Positions 5,619 to 12,919 of a stretch of 13,768 nucleotides of DNA are shown piece after piece. Position numbers and translations under genes: made by a program. The stretch comes from an uncultured Prosthecobacter sp. (GTDB taxonomy: Bacteria; Verrucomicrobiota; Verrucomicrobiia; Verrucomicrobiales; Verrucomicrobiaceae): positions 1 through 13,768 of the forward strand of contig CALDGV010000198.1 of NCBI GenBank assembly GCA_937941745.1. Reading direction: 5' to 3'. Each line of letters starts with the position of its first letter. Position 1 is the first letter of the stretch. Below the pieces are notes generated by a model. The model saw only the letters and a program-made list of their open reading frames with translations, had not been told where the DNA came from and searched no databases.

Positions 5619-6194
5619 ATGTCCGACTTTTCTACCCTGCTCCAAGGCCATCTCGATGGCCATCTCGCCACTTTGAAGCGTCTTGATGAATGCCGCGATG
5701 TGCTGGCCGCCATCGCTGAGGCCTGGGTCACGGCGTTGAAGGCCGGGAAGAAGGTCATTTTCTTTGGCAATGGTGGCAGTGCCGCCGATGCACAGCATCT
5801 GGCTGCCGAACTGGTGGTGAGGTATCGCATCAACCGTCGTGCCCTGCCTTCCATCGCCCTGACGACAGACACCTCCATCCTTACGGCGCACAGCAACGAC
5901 TACGGCTTTGAGACCGTGTTTGCCAGGCAGGTGGAGGCTCTTGCCCAGCCTGGAGATGTGGTCGTGGGCATTTCAACCTCGGGCACCAGCAAAAATGTTG
6001 TCGCGGGCCTCAAGGCGGCACGTGAGTGTGGCTGTGTGGTTGTGAGCTTTACAGGTCAGAACGGCGCTGACTGTGCCGCGCTGGCCCATCATGCCTACTG
6101 TGTGCCTTCACCGATCACGGCCTACGCCCAGGAGTGTCATCTGATGGCCGGGCACGTGCTCTGCGAGTACGTTGAGGCTGCTTTCAAAGAGTGA
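5619..6194 (+). CDS. gmhA: Sedoheptulose-7-phosphate isomerase (phosphoheptose isomerase)
   Basis: A 191-residue SIS-domain isomerase that makes D-glycero-D-manno-heptose 7-phosphate from sedoheptulose 7-phosphate, the first committed step of heptose synthesis and the source of the HldA substrate. The phosphate-binding motifs FFGNGGSAADA (48-58) and GISTSGTSKNV (117-127) are intact. H60, E64, Q171 and H179 fall one residue short of the E. coli zinc/catalytic set (H61, E65, Q172, H180), a strong match. I chose ATG 5619 because it gives the usual GmhA length (E. coli 192). A TTG at 5598 would overlap hldA and add seven residues. A 12-base near-repeat (GGCCATCTCG twice, 5647-5668) encodes GHLDGHLA in the first helix. 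Part of the sugar operon, 30 bases before the flippase gene. Confidence 0.93.
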   Translation: MSDFSTLLQGHLDGHLATLKRLDECRDVLAAIAEAWVTALKAGKKVIFFGNGGSAADAQHLAAELVVRYRINRRALPSIALTTDTSILTAHSNDYGFETVFARQVEALAQPGDVVVGISTSGTSKNVVAGLKAARECGCVVVSFTGQNGADCAALAHHAYCVPSPITAYAQECHLMAGHVLCEYVEAAFKE

Positions 6195-6224
6195 TTTTTG
6201 CGCCGCTTGATGGCGCCCTGACTA

Positions 6225-7508
6225 ATGGTCCTGAGAAACCTCTCATGGCTGACCCTGTCACAGGTCGTGCGCATGGCCACGGGCTTCCTGGTTGGAACCT
6301 GGCTGACACGCAGCCTTGGGCCGGAGAAGAGTGGTGTGCTGAGCACCGCTGTGCTGATCGGCACCTGGATGGGGCATGCGTCTGAACTCGGCCTCAGGCA
6401 GGTGCTGGTGAAGGAACTGGCGGTGCGGCCGGAGCATGAGTCAGATCTGGTCTTTGCCAGTGCGACAAGGGTGATGCTTCTGTCCGGAGCCATCGGCACT
6501 TTGCTGGGATGCCTTGCCGCCTGGCTGTTTGGAGGAGTGGAGATGCTTCAGCTTGGTTTTATTCTGTATGCACCGCTGCTCCTGAACGCCTATCAGAGCG
6601 TGCTGGCCCGTTGGGATGCTGCCCAGCAATCTCAGCGCACGGCCAAGCTGGCGATGACTGCGAATCTTCTCTCTTCGGCAGTGCGTGCGGTGATGATCTG
6701 GCAGGGGGTGAGCCTGGGCTGGCTGGCTTTCAGTCTCGCCTTGGAATCGATCATCGGCATGGGCATCGCCTCCTGCTGGTGCGCGCGGCGGGGTTGGCTG
6801 CACAGTCTTCGGCGATGGGACTCCGGTATCGCTCGTCGCCTTTTGAAGGAATCATTGCCCCTGTTGGCCGCTCAGATCGGCAGCTTGTTGCTGCTGAAAG
6901 TGGACCAGATGATGCTCTTTCGTATGCGCGGTGCAGAGGAGGCCGGCATCTATGCTGCTGCCACCCGGCTGTCCGAGATTGTTTACGCCGCAGCGCCGCT
7001 GATGATCACCAGCTTCATGCCGATGCTCTCCCACGCGCATCATCAGGACACGCAGCTCTATCGGCGTCGTCAGCAGGCTCTGTTTGGAATCTGCACGCTG
7101 CTTGGTTATGGCACGGTGCTGGCATGGTGGCTGGCCGGGGATGTGGTGGTCTCCATGCTCTATGGCCCTGCCTTTGTCGCTGCCGCGCCCGTGCTTCTGG
7201 TGCATGGCCTGGCCACACTGCCGCTGCTGCATGGCGAGATGCGCGGGGCTCTTTTGGTCATTGAGCAGAAGACGGCCTGGAGCCTACGATGCGTGATGAT
7301 GGGACTGGTTTTCAACCTGCTCCTGAACATCTGGCTCATTCCCGCCTACGGTGCCCTCGGGGCTGCCTGGGCCACGGTGGCCAGCTACACGCTGGCTTGG
7401 TTTGTGTCTTCCCTGATCCTGCCCGCCCTGCGGCAGATGGGGGGGCTGCAGGTTTCGTCACTCGGCGTGACGCCTTTTTTCAGGCATTGGCGCGCCTTGT
7501 TCTCGTAA
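6225..7508 (+). CDS. Oligosaccharide flippase family protein (Wzx-like, MOP superfamily)
   Basis: A 427-residue inner-membrane protein with about 12 hydrophobic segments, expected to move undecaprenyl-linked glycan units across the inner membrane. The N-terminal NLSWLTLSQVVRMATGF, the TRSLGPEKSGV turn after segment 1, the mid-protein LLLLKVDQMML...GIYAAATRLSE region and the C-terminal LNIWLIPAYGALGAAWATV are all characteristic of Wzx/RfbX-type polysaccharide transporters. No substrate specificity can be read. The next gene is a Wzy/WaaL-like protein, the usual partner. The ATG at 6225 begins directly in the first amphipathic helix, as in relatives; there is no Shine-Dalgarno motif. The 30-base gap from gmhA and the 28-base gap to the next gene fit cotranscription. 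Confidence 0.88.
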   Translation: MVLRNLSWLTLSQVVRMATGFLVGTWLTRSLGPEKSGVLSTAVLIGTWMGHASELGLRQVLVKELAVRPEHESDLVFASATRVMLLSGAIGTLLGCLAAWLFGGVEMLQLGFILYAPLLLNAYQSVLARWDAAQQSQRTAKLAMTANLLSSAVRAVMIWQGVSLGWLAFSLALESIIGMGIASCWCARRGWLHSLRRWDSGIARRLLKESLPLLAAQIGSLLLLKVDQMMLFRMRGAEEAGIYAAATRLSEIVYAAAPLMITSFMPMLSHAHHQDTQLYRRRQQALFGICTLLGYGTVLAWWLAGDVVVSMLYGPAFVAAAPVLLVHGLATLPLLHGEMRGALLVIEQKTAWSLRCVMMGLVFNLLLNIWLIPAYGALGAAWATVASYTLAWFVSSLILPALRQMGGLQVSSLGVTPFFRHWRALFS

Positions 7509-7536
7509 GCGGGTTCCTCCACTTTCTGGACTTGTC

Positions 7537-9120
7537 ATGAACGATTCACGCGGTGGTCAGATCCTGGCGCTTGTGCTGGGTTTGTGCCTGACCCTGTATG
7601 GAGTCTTCTCGGTGATGCTCACCCAGGGGAACTCCATCAGCGAGATGTGCTTCCTCTTCATGGTGGGGGGATTTCTTCTCTGTCTCGTCGCACCCAGGCT
7701 TGGGCTGGCCTTCTGGATCGTTTCGTCGGGCTACATGGACTTCATCAAGCGTCTCACCGTGCTTTCCGGCAATGTCACGCAGATGGATCTCTATTACATC
7801 CTGGGCGTGCATCCGCTGATGCTGTGCGGGCTTGCTGCCAGCGTAATGATCAGTGCCCTCCTGGGCAGGCTGCGCATGGACAGGAGGGACATGATGCGCC
7901 TCTTCGTGGCTCTCCTGGGCATGGTGCTTGTGGCTTTGATGGCCGCCCGCGAGAAGGGGTTCAGACCCTCGACCCTTTTGTCTGAAGTGGCCAATAACGG
8001 ACTTTATTCGCTGCTCCTCTTTGTGGTGCCCATGCTGCTTCCAGATGTGGCTTCGATTTTAAGGCTGCTCAGACTCATGGTGCTGGCCTACGTGCCGGTG
8101 GCTGTTTATGGCGTAATTCAGCAGGTGGTCGGCTTTCAGGACTTCGAGGTGGAGTACCTGCTCACGGGGCTCTCGATTGAGGTGAAGCAGATTTTGTCAA
8201 ATGAAGTGCGCGCCTTCTCGACCTTGAATTCTCCTACGGCACTTGGCTTCGCTTCCGGTGCTTGTCTGATCGCCCTCTGGACTGTGGCCGGACATCAGGA
8301 CTTCAGAGTGGCGCGTGTCTGGCTCCCCAAGCCTCTCGCGCTCGTGCTGACGCCGGTTTTCCTGGCTTCGCTGGCCTGCTCGACGGTTCGTTCGGCCTTC
8401 GTCCTCCTGCCGGTGGGCCTGGTGGCGACCTGGCTTTTTCACAGCCACCGCAGGCTGAGAGGCTTCTACATCATCATGATGATCTCCTTTCTGGCCCTGG
8501 TGCTCAGCTCGGGATGGCTGCTGGAAAAAATGCCCGCTGCCATGAACAAGATGGCTGAATTGGCCGGAGGAAGCCAGTTTGCCGAGCAAATGCTCCGAGT
8601 CGGCACCTACACCGAGCGTCTGGTAGGCTTCTCTCAGGTGCTGGCCAACCCGAAAGCCTACAGCTGGCTGGGTTTTGGGCCTGATCGTGGCGGACTGGAT
8701 GATCCGGAGTTCTACAATCATGATCCTCTCAGCACGCTGCTGGTGCGTTATGGGGTCCTTGCCATGATCGCCGTGTTCCTGGTGGGCGGCTGGGTGCTCC
8801 GCCATTTTCATTCCTGTGTCTGGCGCATTCTCGATCCTGCGGTGCATCGGATTGCCGCACTGCTGCTGGCGGTTCCGCTCGGCTTTCTGGTGGCATCCCT
8901 CATGCAGGGAAGTGTTTTTGGCACCTTCCCGCTTAACCTCATGACCTTTCTCTTTCTGGGCATGGTGGAGTCTCTGAGCCTTCAGTGTGCCGGAAATCCA
9001 GCGCCCTCCATTGCTCAGCTTTGGCCCCGCCTGCCTGTCACAACCGGGGCGGCTGAGCCACAGCCCAGGGGGAATGCTCAGGGATTTCCGGCGAAGGGAA
9101 GCCGTCCGCCTTTTGCATGA
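7537..9120 (+). CDS. O-antigen polymerase/ligase-like multispanning membrane protein
   Basis: A 527-residue protein with about 11-12 hydrophobic segments. It resembles the O-antigen ligase (WaaL) / Wzy polymerase group, which transfers or polymerises undecaprenyl-linked glycan on the periplasmic face. Supporting marks are R225 followed by FSTLNSPTALG (227-237), where these families have an Arg and an asparagine/proline-rich segment; a large soluble loop at about 330-405; and YNHDPLSTLLVRYGVLA (393-409), which matches the family's H/N...l..l.r.G pattern before a membrane segment. Ligase and polymerase cannot be told apart by sequence alone; the adjacent flippase favours a Wzx/Wzy pair. The last ~45 residues form a proline-rich, probably cytoplasmic tail. 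The stop overlaps the next ATG (ATGA). Confidence 0.78.
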   Translation: MNDSRGGQILALVLGLCLTLYGVFSVMLTQGNSISEMCFLFMVGGFLLCLVAPRLGLAFWIVSSGYMDFIKRLTVLSGNVTQMDLYYILGVHPLMLCGLAASVMISALLGRLRMDRRDMMRLFVALLGMVLVALMAAREKGFRPSTLLSEVANNGLYSLLLFVVPMLLPDVASILRLLRLMVLAYVPVAVYGVIQQVVGFQDFEVEYLLTGLSIEVKQILSNEVRAFSTLNSPTALGFASGACLIALWTVAGHQDFRVARVWLPKPLALVLTPVFLASLACSTVRSAFVLLPVGLVATWLFHSHRRLRGFYIIMMISFLALVLSSGWLLEKMPAAMNKMAELAGGSQFAEQMLRVGTYTERLVGFSQVLANPKAYSWLGFGPDRGGLDDPEFYNHDPLSTLLVRYGVLAMIAVFLVGGWVLRHFHSCVWRILDPAVHRIAALLLAVPLGFLVASLMQGSVFGTFPLNLMTFLFLGMVESLSLQCAGNPAPSIAQLWPRLPVTTGAAEPQPRGNAQGFPAKGSRPPFA

Positions 9121-10292
9121 GCGCATGTCTCAAGCCCCGCCTGCTGCTCATCGGCCATGCATATGCTGCCCTGGAGAATCGGAAAAAAGTTCAGGCTCTC
9201 GCTGCACACTTCGATCTCACCTGTGTGACCTCCACTCTGGAGGAGGGTGTCATTCTCGGTAGGCCCACAAGCGACTTTGACAACGAAAGCGATGCCCCAG
9301 CCCGCCGCTACGAACTCTTCCGCTTGCGGCGCACCAGCCAGAAACCCACCACTTTTCTCTACGCGGGGCTCACACAAATCATGCGTGGGCGGCGTTTCGA
9401 CGTGGTGCTTGTGGAAAATGAACCCTGGGCAGTCATCTGCTGGCAAGCCAGGATGCTCACCGGCCTTTTCCAACCTGGGGCCCAGTTTGGTGTGTTCACC
9501 TGGGAGAATGTCGAACGACCGAGCTGGAAGGGTGCGCTGCTTTCTCTCATCTACCGTGCCATGACCGCCACGACGGACTTCATCATCGCGGGCAATCAGG
9601 CGGCGAAAGCTCTTGTGCTCAGGCATGGTGCCCGGGGCGAAGATGTTCATGTGGATGCCGAACTCGGAGTGGACTTGCAAAACCACCTTCCTGCCAAGGA
9701 TGACGCGCGGATGGAGCTTCGCAGACAGCTCGGTCTTCCCGCTCATGAAACTCTCGTTGGCTACTGTGGACGTCTGACCAGGGAAAAAGGCCTCCATGAG
9801 CTTGTGGAAGCCTGCGAGCGCCTTGGCGATGTTCATCTCGTCCTCCTTGGCGCAGGCCCGATGAAGCCCTGGCTTGAGGCGCAGGCCTCCACTCGCCCCT
9901 GGCTGCACCTTCTGCCCCCTCGCCTGCATGGAGAGATTCCGGACTTTCTGCGCTGCCTTGACCTCTTCGTGCTCGCCAGCCAGCCTGTGCGCTCTCTGAA
10001 AAACTGCTGGGAAGAGCAGTTTGGTCATGTGCTCATCGAAGCCATGGTCTGCGGTGTCGCCACCCTCGGGTCAAACAGCGGAGCCATCCCTGAAGTCATT
10101 GGCATGAGAGAAGCCATCTTCCGTCACAGCGATGCAGACGCACTTCATCAGGTGCTTGGGGGGTTCGTCCGTGACACCATGGCTCGCCTCGACCTTGCGA
10201 AACGTCAGTTGGAGCGCACAAGGCTCCTCTACTCCCATGAAGCTGTGGCTCAGAGGTGGGCGGAATTCATCAAGCAAAGGTTGGTCGCATGA
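9117..10292 (+). CDS. Family 4 glycosyltransferase (GT-B fold)
   Basis: A 391-residue retaining-type glycosyltransferase expected to add a sugar from a nucleotide donor to the growing lipid-linked glycan at the cytoplasmic membrane face. The C-terminal donor domain carries GYCGRLTREKGLHELVEA (215-232), the LVLLGAGPMK segment (241-250), and the EX7E motif E300-QFGHVLI-E308, followed by AMVCGVATLGSNSGAIPEVI (309-328), all typical of GT4. The N-terminal acceptor domain (KPRLLLIGHAYA, FDVVLVENEPWAV) is more diverged, so donor and acceptor are unknown. Between 292 and 299 the sequence RSLKNCWEE precedes the motif, as in many EPS GT4 enzymes. The ATG overlaps the previous stop and its own stop overlaps the next ATG, both as ATGA. 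Confidence 0.9.
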   Translation: MSACLKPRLLLIGHAYAALENRKKVQALAAHFDLTCVTSTLEEGVILGRPTSDFDNESDAPARRYELFRLRRTSQKPTTFLYAGLTQIMRGRRFDVVLVENEPWAVICWQARMLTGLFQPGAQFGVFTWENVERPSWKGALLSLIYRAMTATTDFIIAGNQAAKALVLRHGARGEDVHVDAELGVDLQNHLPAKDDARMELRRQLGLPAHETLVGYCGRLTREKGLHELVEACERLGDVHLVLLGAGPMKPWLEAQASTRPWLHLLPPRLHGEIPDFLRCLDLFVLASQPVRSLKNCWEEQFGHVLIEAMVCGVATLGSNSGAIPEVIGMREAIFRHSDADALHQVLGGFVRDTMARLDLAKRQLERTRLLYSHEAVAQRWAEFIKQRLVA

Positions 10293-11410
10293 AGTCCGAC
10301 TCTGAAAGTCTCAAAAGCGGTTTCGCAGGCATCGCGATTGATCTCTTGCGCGGCTTTCTGGCGCTCATGGTGCTCCTGGCGCACGCTTTGGAGTCAGGCC
10401 TGCTGGTGGTTGAAGGGGCGAAACTCCCTTCCTGGATGGCCGTGACTCTAGGGCACGGCGGCTTTTGGGTGAACGGCTTCTTCGTGCTCTCTGGCTTTTG
10501 CATTCATCGGGCGGTGATGGCGCTTCGTGAAAGGGGTGGGTCCTTTGCCGGTCCTTATCTGAGAGCGCGCCTCACCAGGCTGTATCCGATGTATTTTGTG
10601 GCATTGGCTCTCGCGCTGGTCATCACGCCTTGGCCGGGGGGCGGCTTGTTCATTTCCCACCTGCTGATGATGCAGGGCATCACTGGTCCACTGCCTGCCA
10701 TCAAGCCCGCATGGAGTTTGACCTATGAGGTGGTTTACTATGCTGCATGGCCCCTGTCTCTCGTCGCCTGCGGCTGGTCTCCGCGCCGAGCTTTGATCCT
10801 GGCTGGTGGCGGCACTTTGATCCTGTCGGTTGGTCTCATGCTGGTTTGGAAAAAAGGCACAGGCGGTGCGGATGACACCTGGGTTCTACCTTTGGCCCTC
10901 ATCGCGGCGAATTTCCCTTTATGGCTGGCTGGTGCCTGGCTGGCGGAGAGATGGGCTGATGCCATTCGGGCCTCATCAGGCTGGCTGGCATCTGCTGCTC
11001 TTGCATGGGTGATCACGGGCTATCTTCTTCATGCGTGGCTGTTGCATCGTGGAGCTTCGACCACGGTCATCGTGCTTCTGAGCTGGTTGGTTGTGCCGGG
11101 ATGGCTTGGATTGATTCTCGGAAGCGCTGGAGTGGAGGCCTTGGGAAGATGGCGGCGGCTGGCCGGATGGCTGGGGCTGCTCAGTTACCCTCTTTACCTG
11201 CTTCATCAGCCATTGCTCGACATGATGGTGAAGTTCGGGCGTTCGTTGAATCTGTCCCCGAGTCTGGCGGAAGCAGTGTTGCTGCTCTGTTCCGGGGTGA
11301 TGATCTTCATGCTGGCAGCAGGAGTGCCACTGGAGGTTGCCCTGTTGAAATGGCGGTCAGGCCATCTGGCCCGTCTGAAAGGTCGTGAACTGAAAACCGC
11401 TTCCGCATGA
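10289..11410 (+). CDS. Acyltransferase family 3 membrane protein (surface-glycan O-acyltransferase)
   Basis: A 373-residue integral membrane protein with about 10 hydrophobic segments. Acyltransferase-3 proteins O-acetylate or otherwise O-acylate sugars of LPS, capsule or exopolysaccharide. The family R-X10-H motif is present as R21...H32 (LRGFLALMVLLAH). GFFVLSGF (63-70), the basic LRARLTRLYP loop (91-100), W142-SLTYE147 and YPLYLLH (300-306) complete the signature. There is no C-terminal SGNH hydrolase domain. I chose ATG 10289, which overlaps the glycosyltransferase stop (ATGA), over a GTG at 10256 that would overlap by 37 bases. An AAAGG 8-12 bases upstream is one of the few weak ribosome-binding candidates in the window. 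It ends in another ATGA overlap with the following methyltransferase gene. Confidence 0.9.
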   Translation: MKSDSESLKSGFAGIAIDLLRGFLALMVLLAHALESGLLVVEGAKLPSWMAVTLGHGGFWVNGFFVLSGFCIHRAVMALRERGGSFAGPYLRARLTRLYPMYFVALALALVITPWPGGGLFISHLLMMQGITGPLPAIKPAWSLTYEVVYYAAWPLSLVACGWSPRRALILAGGGTLILSVGLMLVWKKGTGGADDTWVLPLALIAANFPLWLAGAWLAERWADAIRASSGWLASAALAWVITGYLLHAWLLHRGASTTVIVLLSWLVVPGWLGLILGSAGVEALGRWRRLAGWLGLLSYPLYLLHQPLLDMMVKFGRSLNLSPSLAEAVLLLCSGVMIFMLAAGVPLEVALLKWRSGHLARLKGRELKTASA

Positions 11411-12144
11411 GCCTTCATCGCAAGGTCCTCTACCAGAATTACTCTGCGTCATTCGGCGTGCAGAAGACCTACATGCCCGAGTTTCAGCAGGCGCAGTATG
11501 AGTCCACTTATCCTGAATTGCCTGCGGAGCCTTCAGCCGCCATCGCGGACCTGGGCTGTGGCAAAGGGGAATGGCTTTCCTGGCTGGCAGCAAAAGGGTT
11601 TCAAAATCTCACGGGCGTGGACGGCTCGGAGGCCGACCTCTTCATCGCTCGCAGCCACGACCAAGTGGGTGTCAGCTGGGTCCATTCCGACCTCATCGAA
11701 CATCTGGAGGCTCATCCCGCCAGCTACGACCTTCTCCATGCCAAGGATGTCATTGAGCATATGACCAAGGATGAGTTCATCCGCTTCCTGCTGGCAGCTC
11801 ACAAGGCCCTGAAGCCTGGAGGCAGGCTCTGGCTGCTGACCTTCAATGCCCAGAGCCCGCTTTCATCAGCCACACGCTACGGCGACTTCACCCACGAATC
11901 TGGGCACACACCGGCGAGCCTCGCCCAATGCCTGCGGGCCTGCGGCTTCTCGGCCTTGCGTGTTTCGGGACTTCATTATTGCTCGCAGTCTGCTGGAGGC
12001 AGGGCTCGTGCCCTGCTTGGAGCCTTGTTTTACCGGGCCTGTCGCGTGCTCCTGAATCTTCGGCATGGCAAATGTGCCGCTTCGGAAGGGGTGGACCTTC
12101 ATACCGCCCTGCCTGACTTGCTGGCCGAGGCCAGACGAGGCTGA
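11407..12144 (+). CDS. Class I SAM-dependent methyltransferase
   Basis: A 245-residue cytoplasmic methyltransferase. Motif I is IADLGCGKGEWLSWL (46-60), the acidic ribose-binding residue lies in TGVDGSEADL (69-78), and the post-II region YDLLHAKDVIEHM (107-119) and LKPGGRLWLLT (135-145) are canonical for the Methyltransf_11/23 group. The C-terminal part (about 195-245) is helical and basic, ending in VDLHTALPDLLAEARRG; I do not recognise it as a named domain. The context suggests methylation of a sugar hydroxyl or of the glycan end, which can cap chain growth, but the substrate is inferred from the neighbourhood only. The start overlaps the acyltransferase stop as ATGA. A 31-base gap separates it from the next gene. 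Confidence 0.88.
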   Translation: MSLHRKVLYQNYSASFGVQKTYMPEFQQAQYESTYPELPAEPSAAIADLGCGKGEWLSWLAAKGFQNLTGVDGSEADLFIARSHDQVGVSWVHSDLIEHLEAHPASYDLLHAKDVIEHMTKDEFIRFLLAAHKALKPGGRLWLLTFNAQSPLSSATRYGDFTHESGHTPASLAQCLRACGFSALRVSGLHYCSQSAGGRARALLGALFYRACRVLLNLRHGKCAASEGVDLHTALPDLLAEARRG

Positions 12145-12175
12145 TTTGGCCTTTTTGCCAGACTGATCCAACCCC

Positions 12176-12919
12176 ATGCTGCGCTGCCTCCACCTAGCTG
12201 CTTCGCGCTTCGAGCGTCTTTCGCGACCGGCGACAGCATTGCTTTGCCGACCCGAGTGGATTCATCTGGGCGAGCCTCCGATTGACTGGGCGGCGGAGGT
12301 TCGGGAGCAGTTTCGATTTGGGAATTGGAAGGGAGGCGTGCGGCTTTGGCTGGCCTCGCTCTATCGACGTTACAGGCCGCGGTATTCCCCTGAGGAATTG
12401 TCGCGCCTCTATGCCGCCTGTGAATTTCGCGAGTTCCAATTCGAAGCCGGTGGCCGCCTGGATTTTGAGGCTGCCAGCTTCGACTTCATTCTCAGCGAGC
12501 ATTTTTTGGAACACCTGAACCTTCCCGATGCGCTCGCGCTGCTGCATGAATGTCAGCGTGTCCTTCGTCCGGGTGGCATCATCCGCACCAGCGTTCCGGA
12601 TGCGGATTATCGAAGCTATGCTCCGCCGGAGCCGGCAGGTTATCCCAGCCCGCGCGTGCCCTGGAGGCATCATCAGAAGCACAAGTCCCGCTGGAATGTT
12701 CACAGCCTTTCTGAAGCGCTGCGCCTGGCAGGCCTGCAGCCCAAACCGGTCCAGTATTGCTCGGATGATGGCCAGTATCATGATGATCTCGGGAACGTCG
12801 CCGAGATGGCAAGAAAGCTGCAGCATCCGGCTGGGGAACTGGTGGCGACGACCAATTACTTTCGCCGCCTGCCGTCGCTGATCGTGGATGGCATCAAGCC
12901 TTCACAGTTTAGGGCATGA
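12176..12919 (+). CDS. Methyltransferase-like protein lacking a clear SAM-binding loop
   Basis: A 247-residue protein. Its centre matches predicted SAM-dependent methyltransferases of the COG4627/Methyltransf_11 kind: FDFILSEHFLEHLNLPDAL (102-120, with the SEHxxEH feature), then LLHECQRVLRPGGIIRTSVPDA (122-143). The C-terminal RLPSLIVDGIKPS is also seen in this group. However, no GxGxG motif I can be found in residues 1-100, where the text reads PEWIHLGEPPIDWAAEVREQ. Either the fold is modified, the N-terminus has been remodelled, or the protein no longer binds SAM in the standard way. I see no frameshift: the frame is continuous and there is no motif in other frames just upstream. It sits between two intact methyltransferases. 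No Shine-Dalgarno motif. Confidence 0.75.
   Translation: MLRCLHLAASRFERLSRPATALLCRPEWIHLGEPPIDWAAEVREQFRFGNWKGGVRLWLASLYRRYRPRYSPEELSRLYAACEFREFQFEAGGRLDFEAASFDFILSEHFLEHLNLPDALALLHECQRVLRPGGIIRTSVPDADYRSYAPPEPAGYPSPRVPWRHHQKHKSRWNVHSLSEALRLAGLQPKPVQYCSDDGQYHDDLGNVAEMARKLQHPAGELVATTNYFRRLPSLIVDGIKPSQFRA

Noticed and set aside
5647..5668. Tandem near-repeat GGCCATCTCG inside gmhA
   Set aside because: Only two copies within a coding helix (GHLDGHLA). A chance or minor duplication, not a repeat element.
8197..10028. Two minus-strand open frames of about 310 codons (8197-9126, 9078-10028)
   Set aside because: They lie opposite well-supported membrane-protein and glycosyltransferase genes. Their translations are charged, His/Gln/Arg-rich and without motifs.
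10256..10288. GTG start for the acyltransferase
   Set aside because: It would overlap the glycosyltransferase by 37 bases. ATG 10289 gives the ATGA overlap seen throughout the operon.
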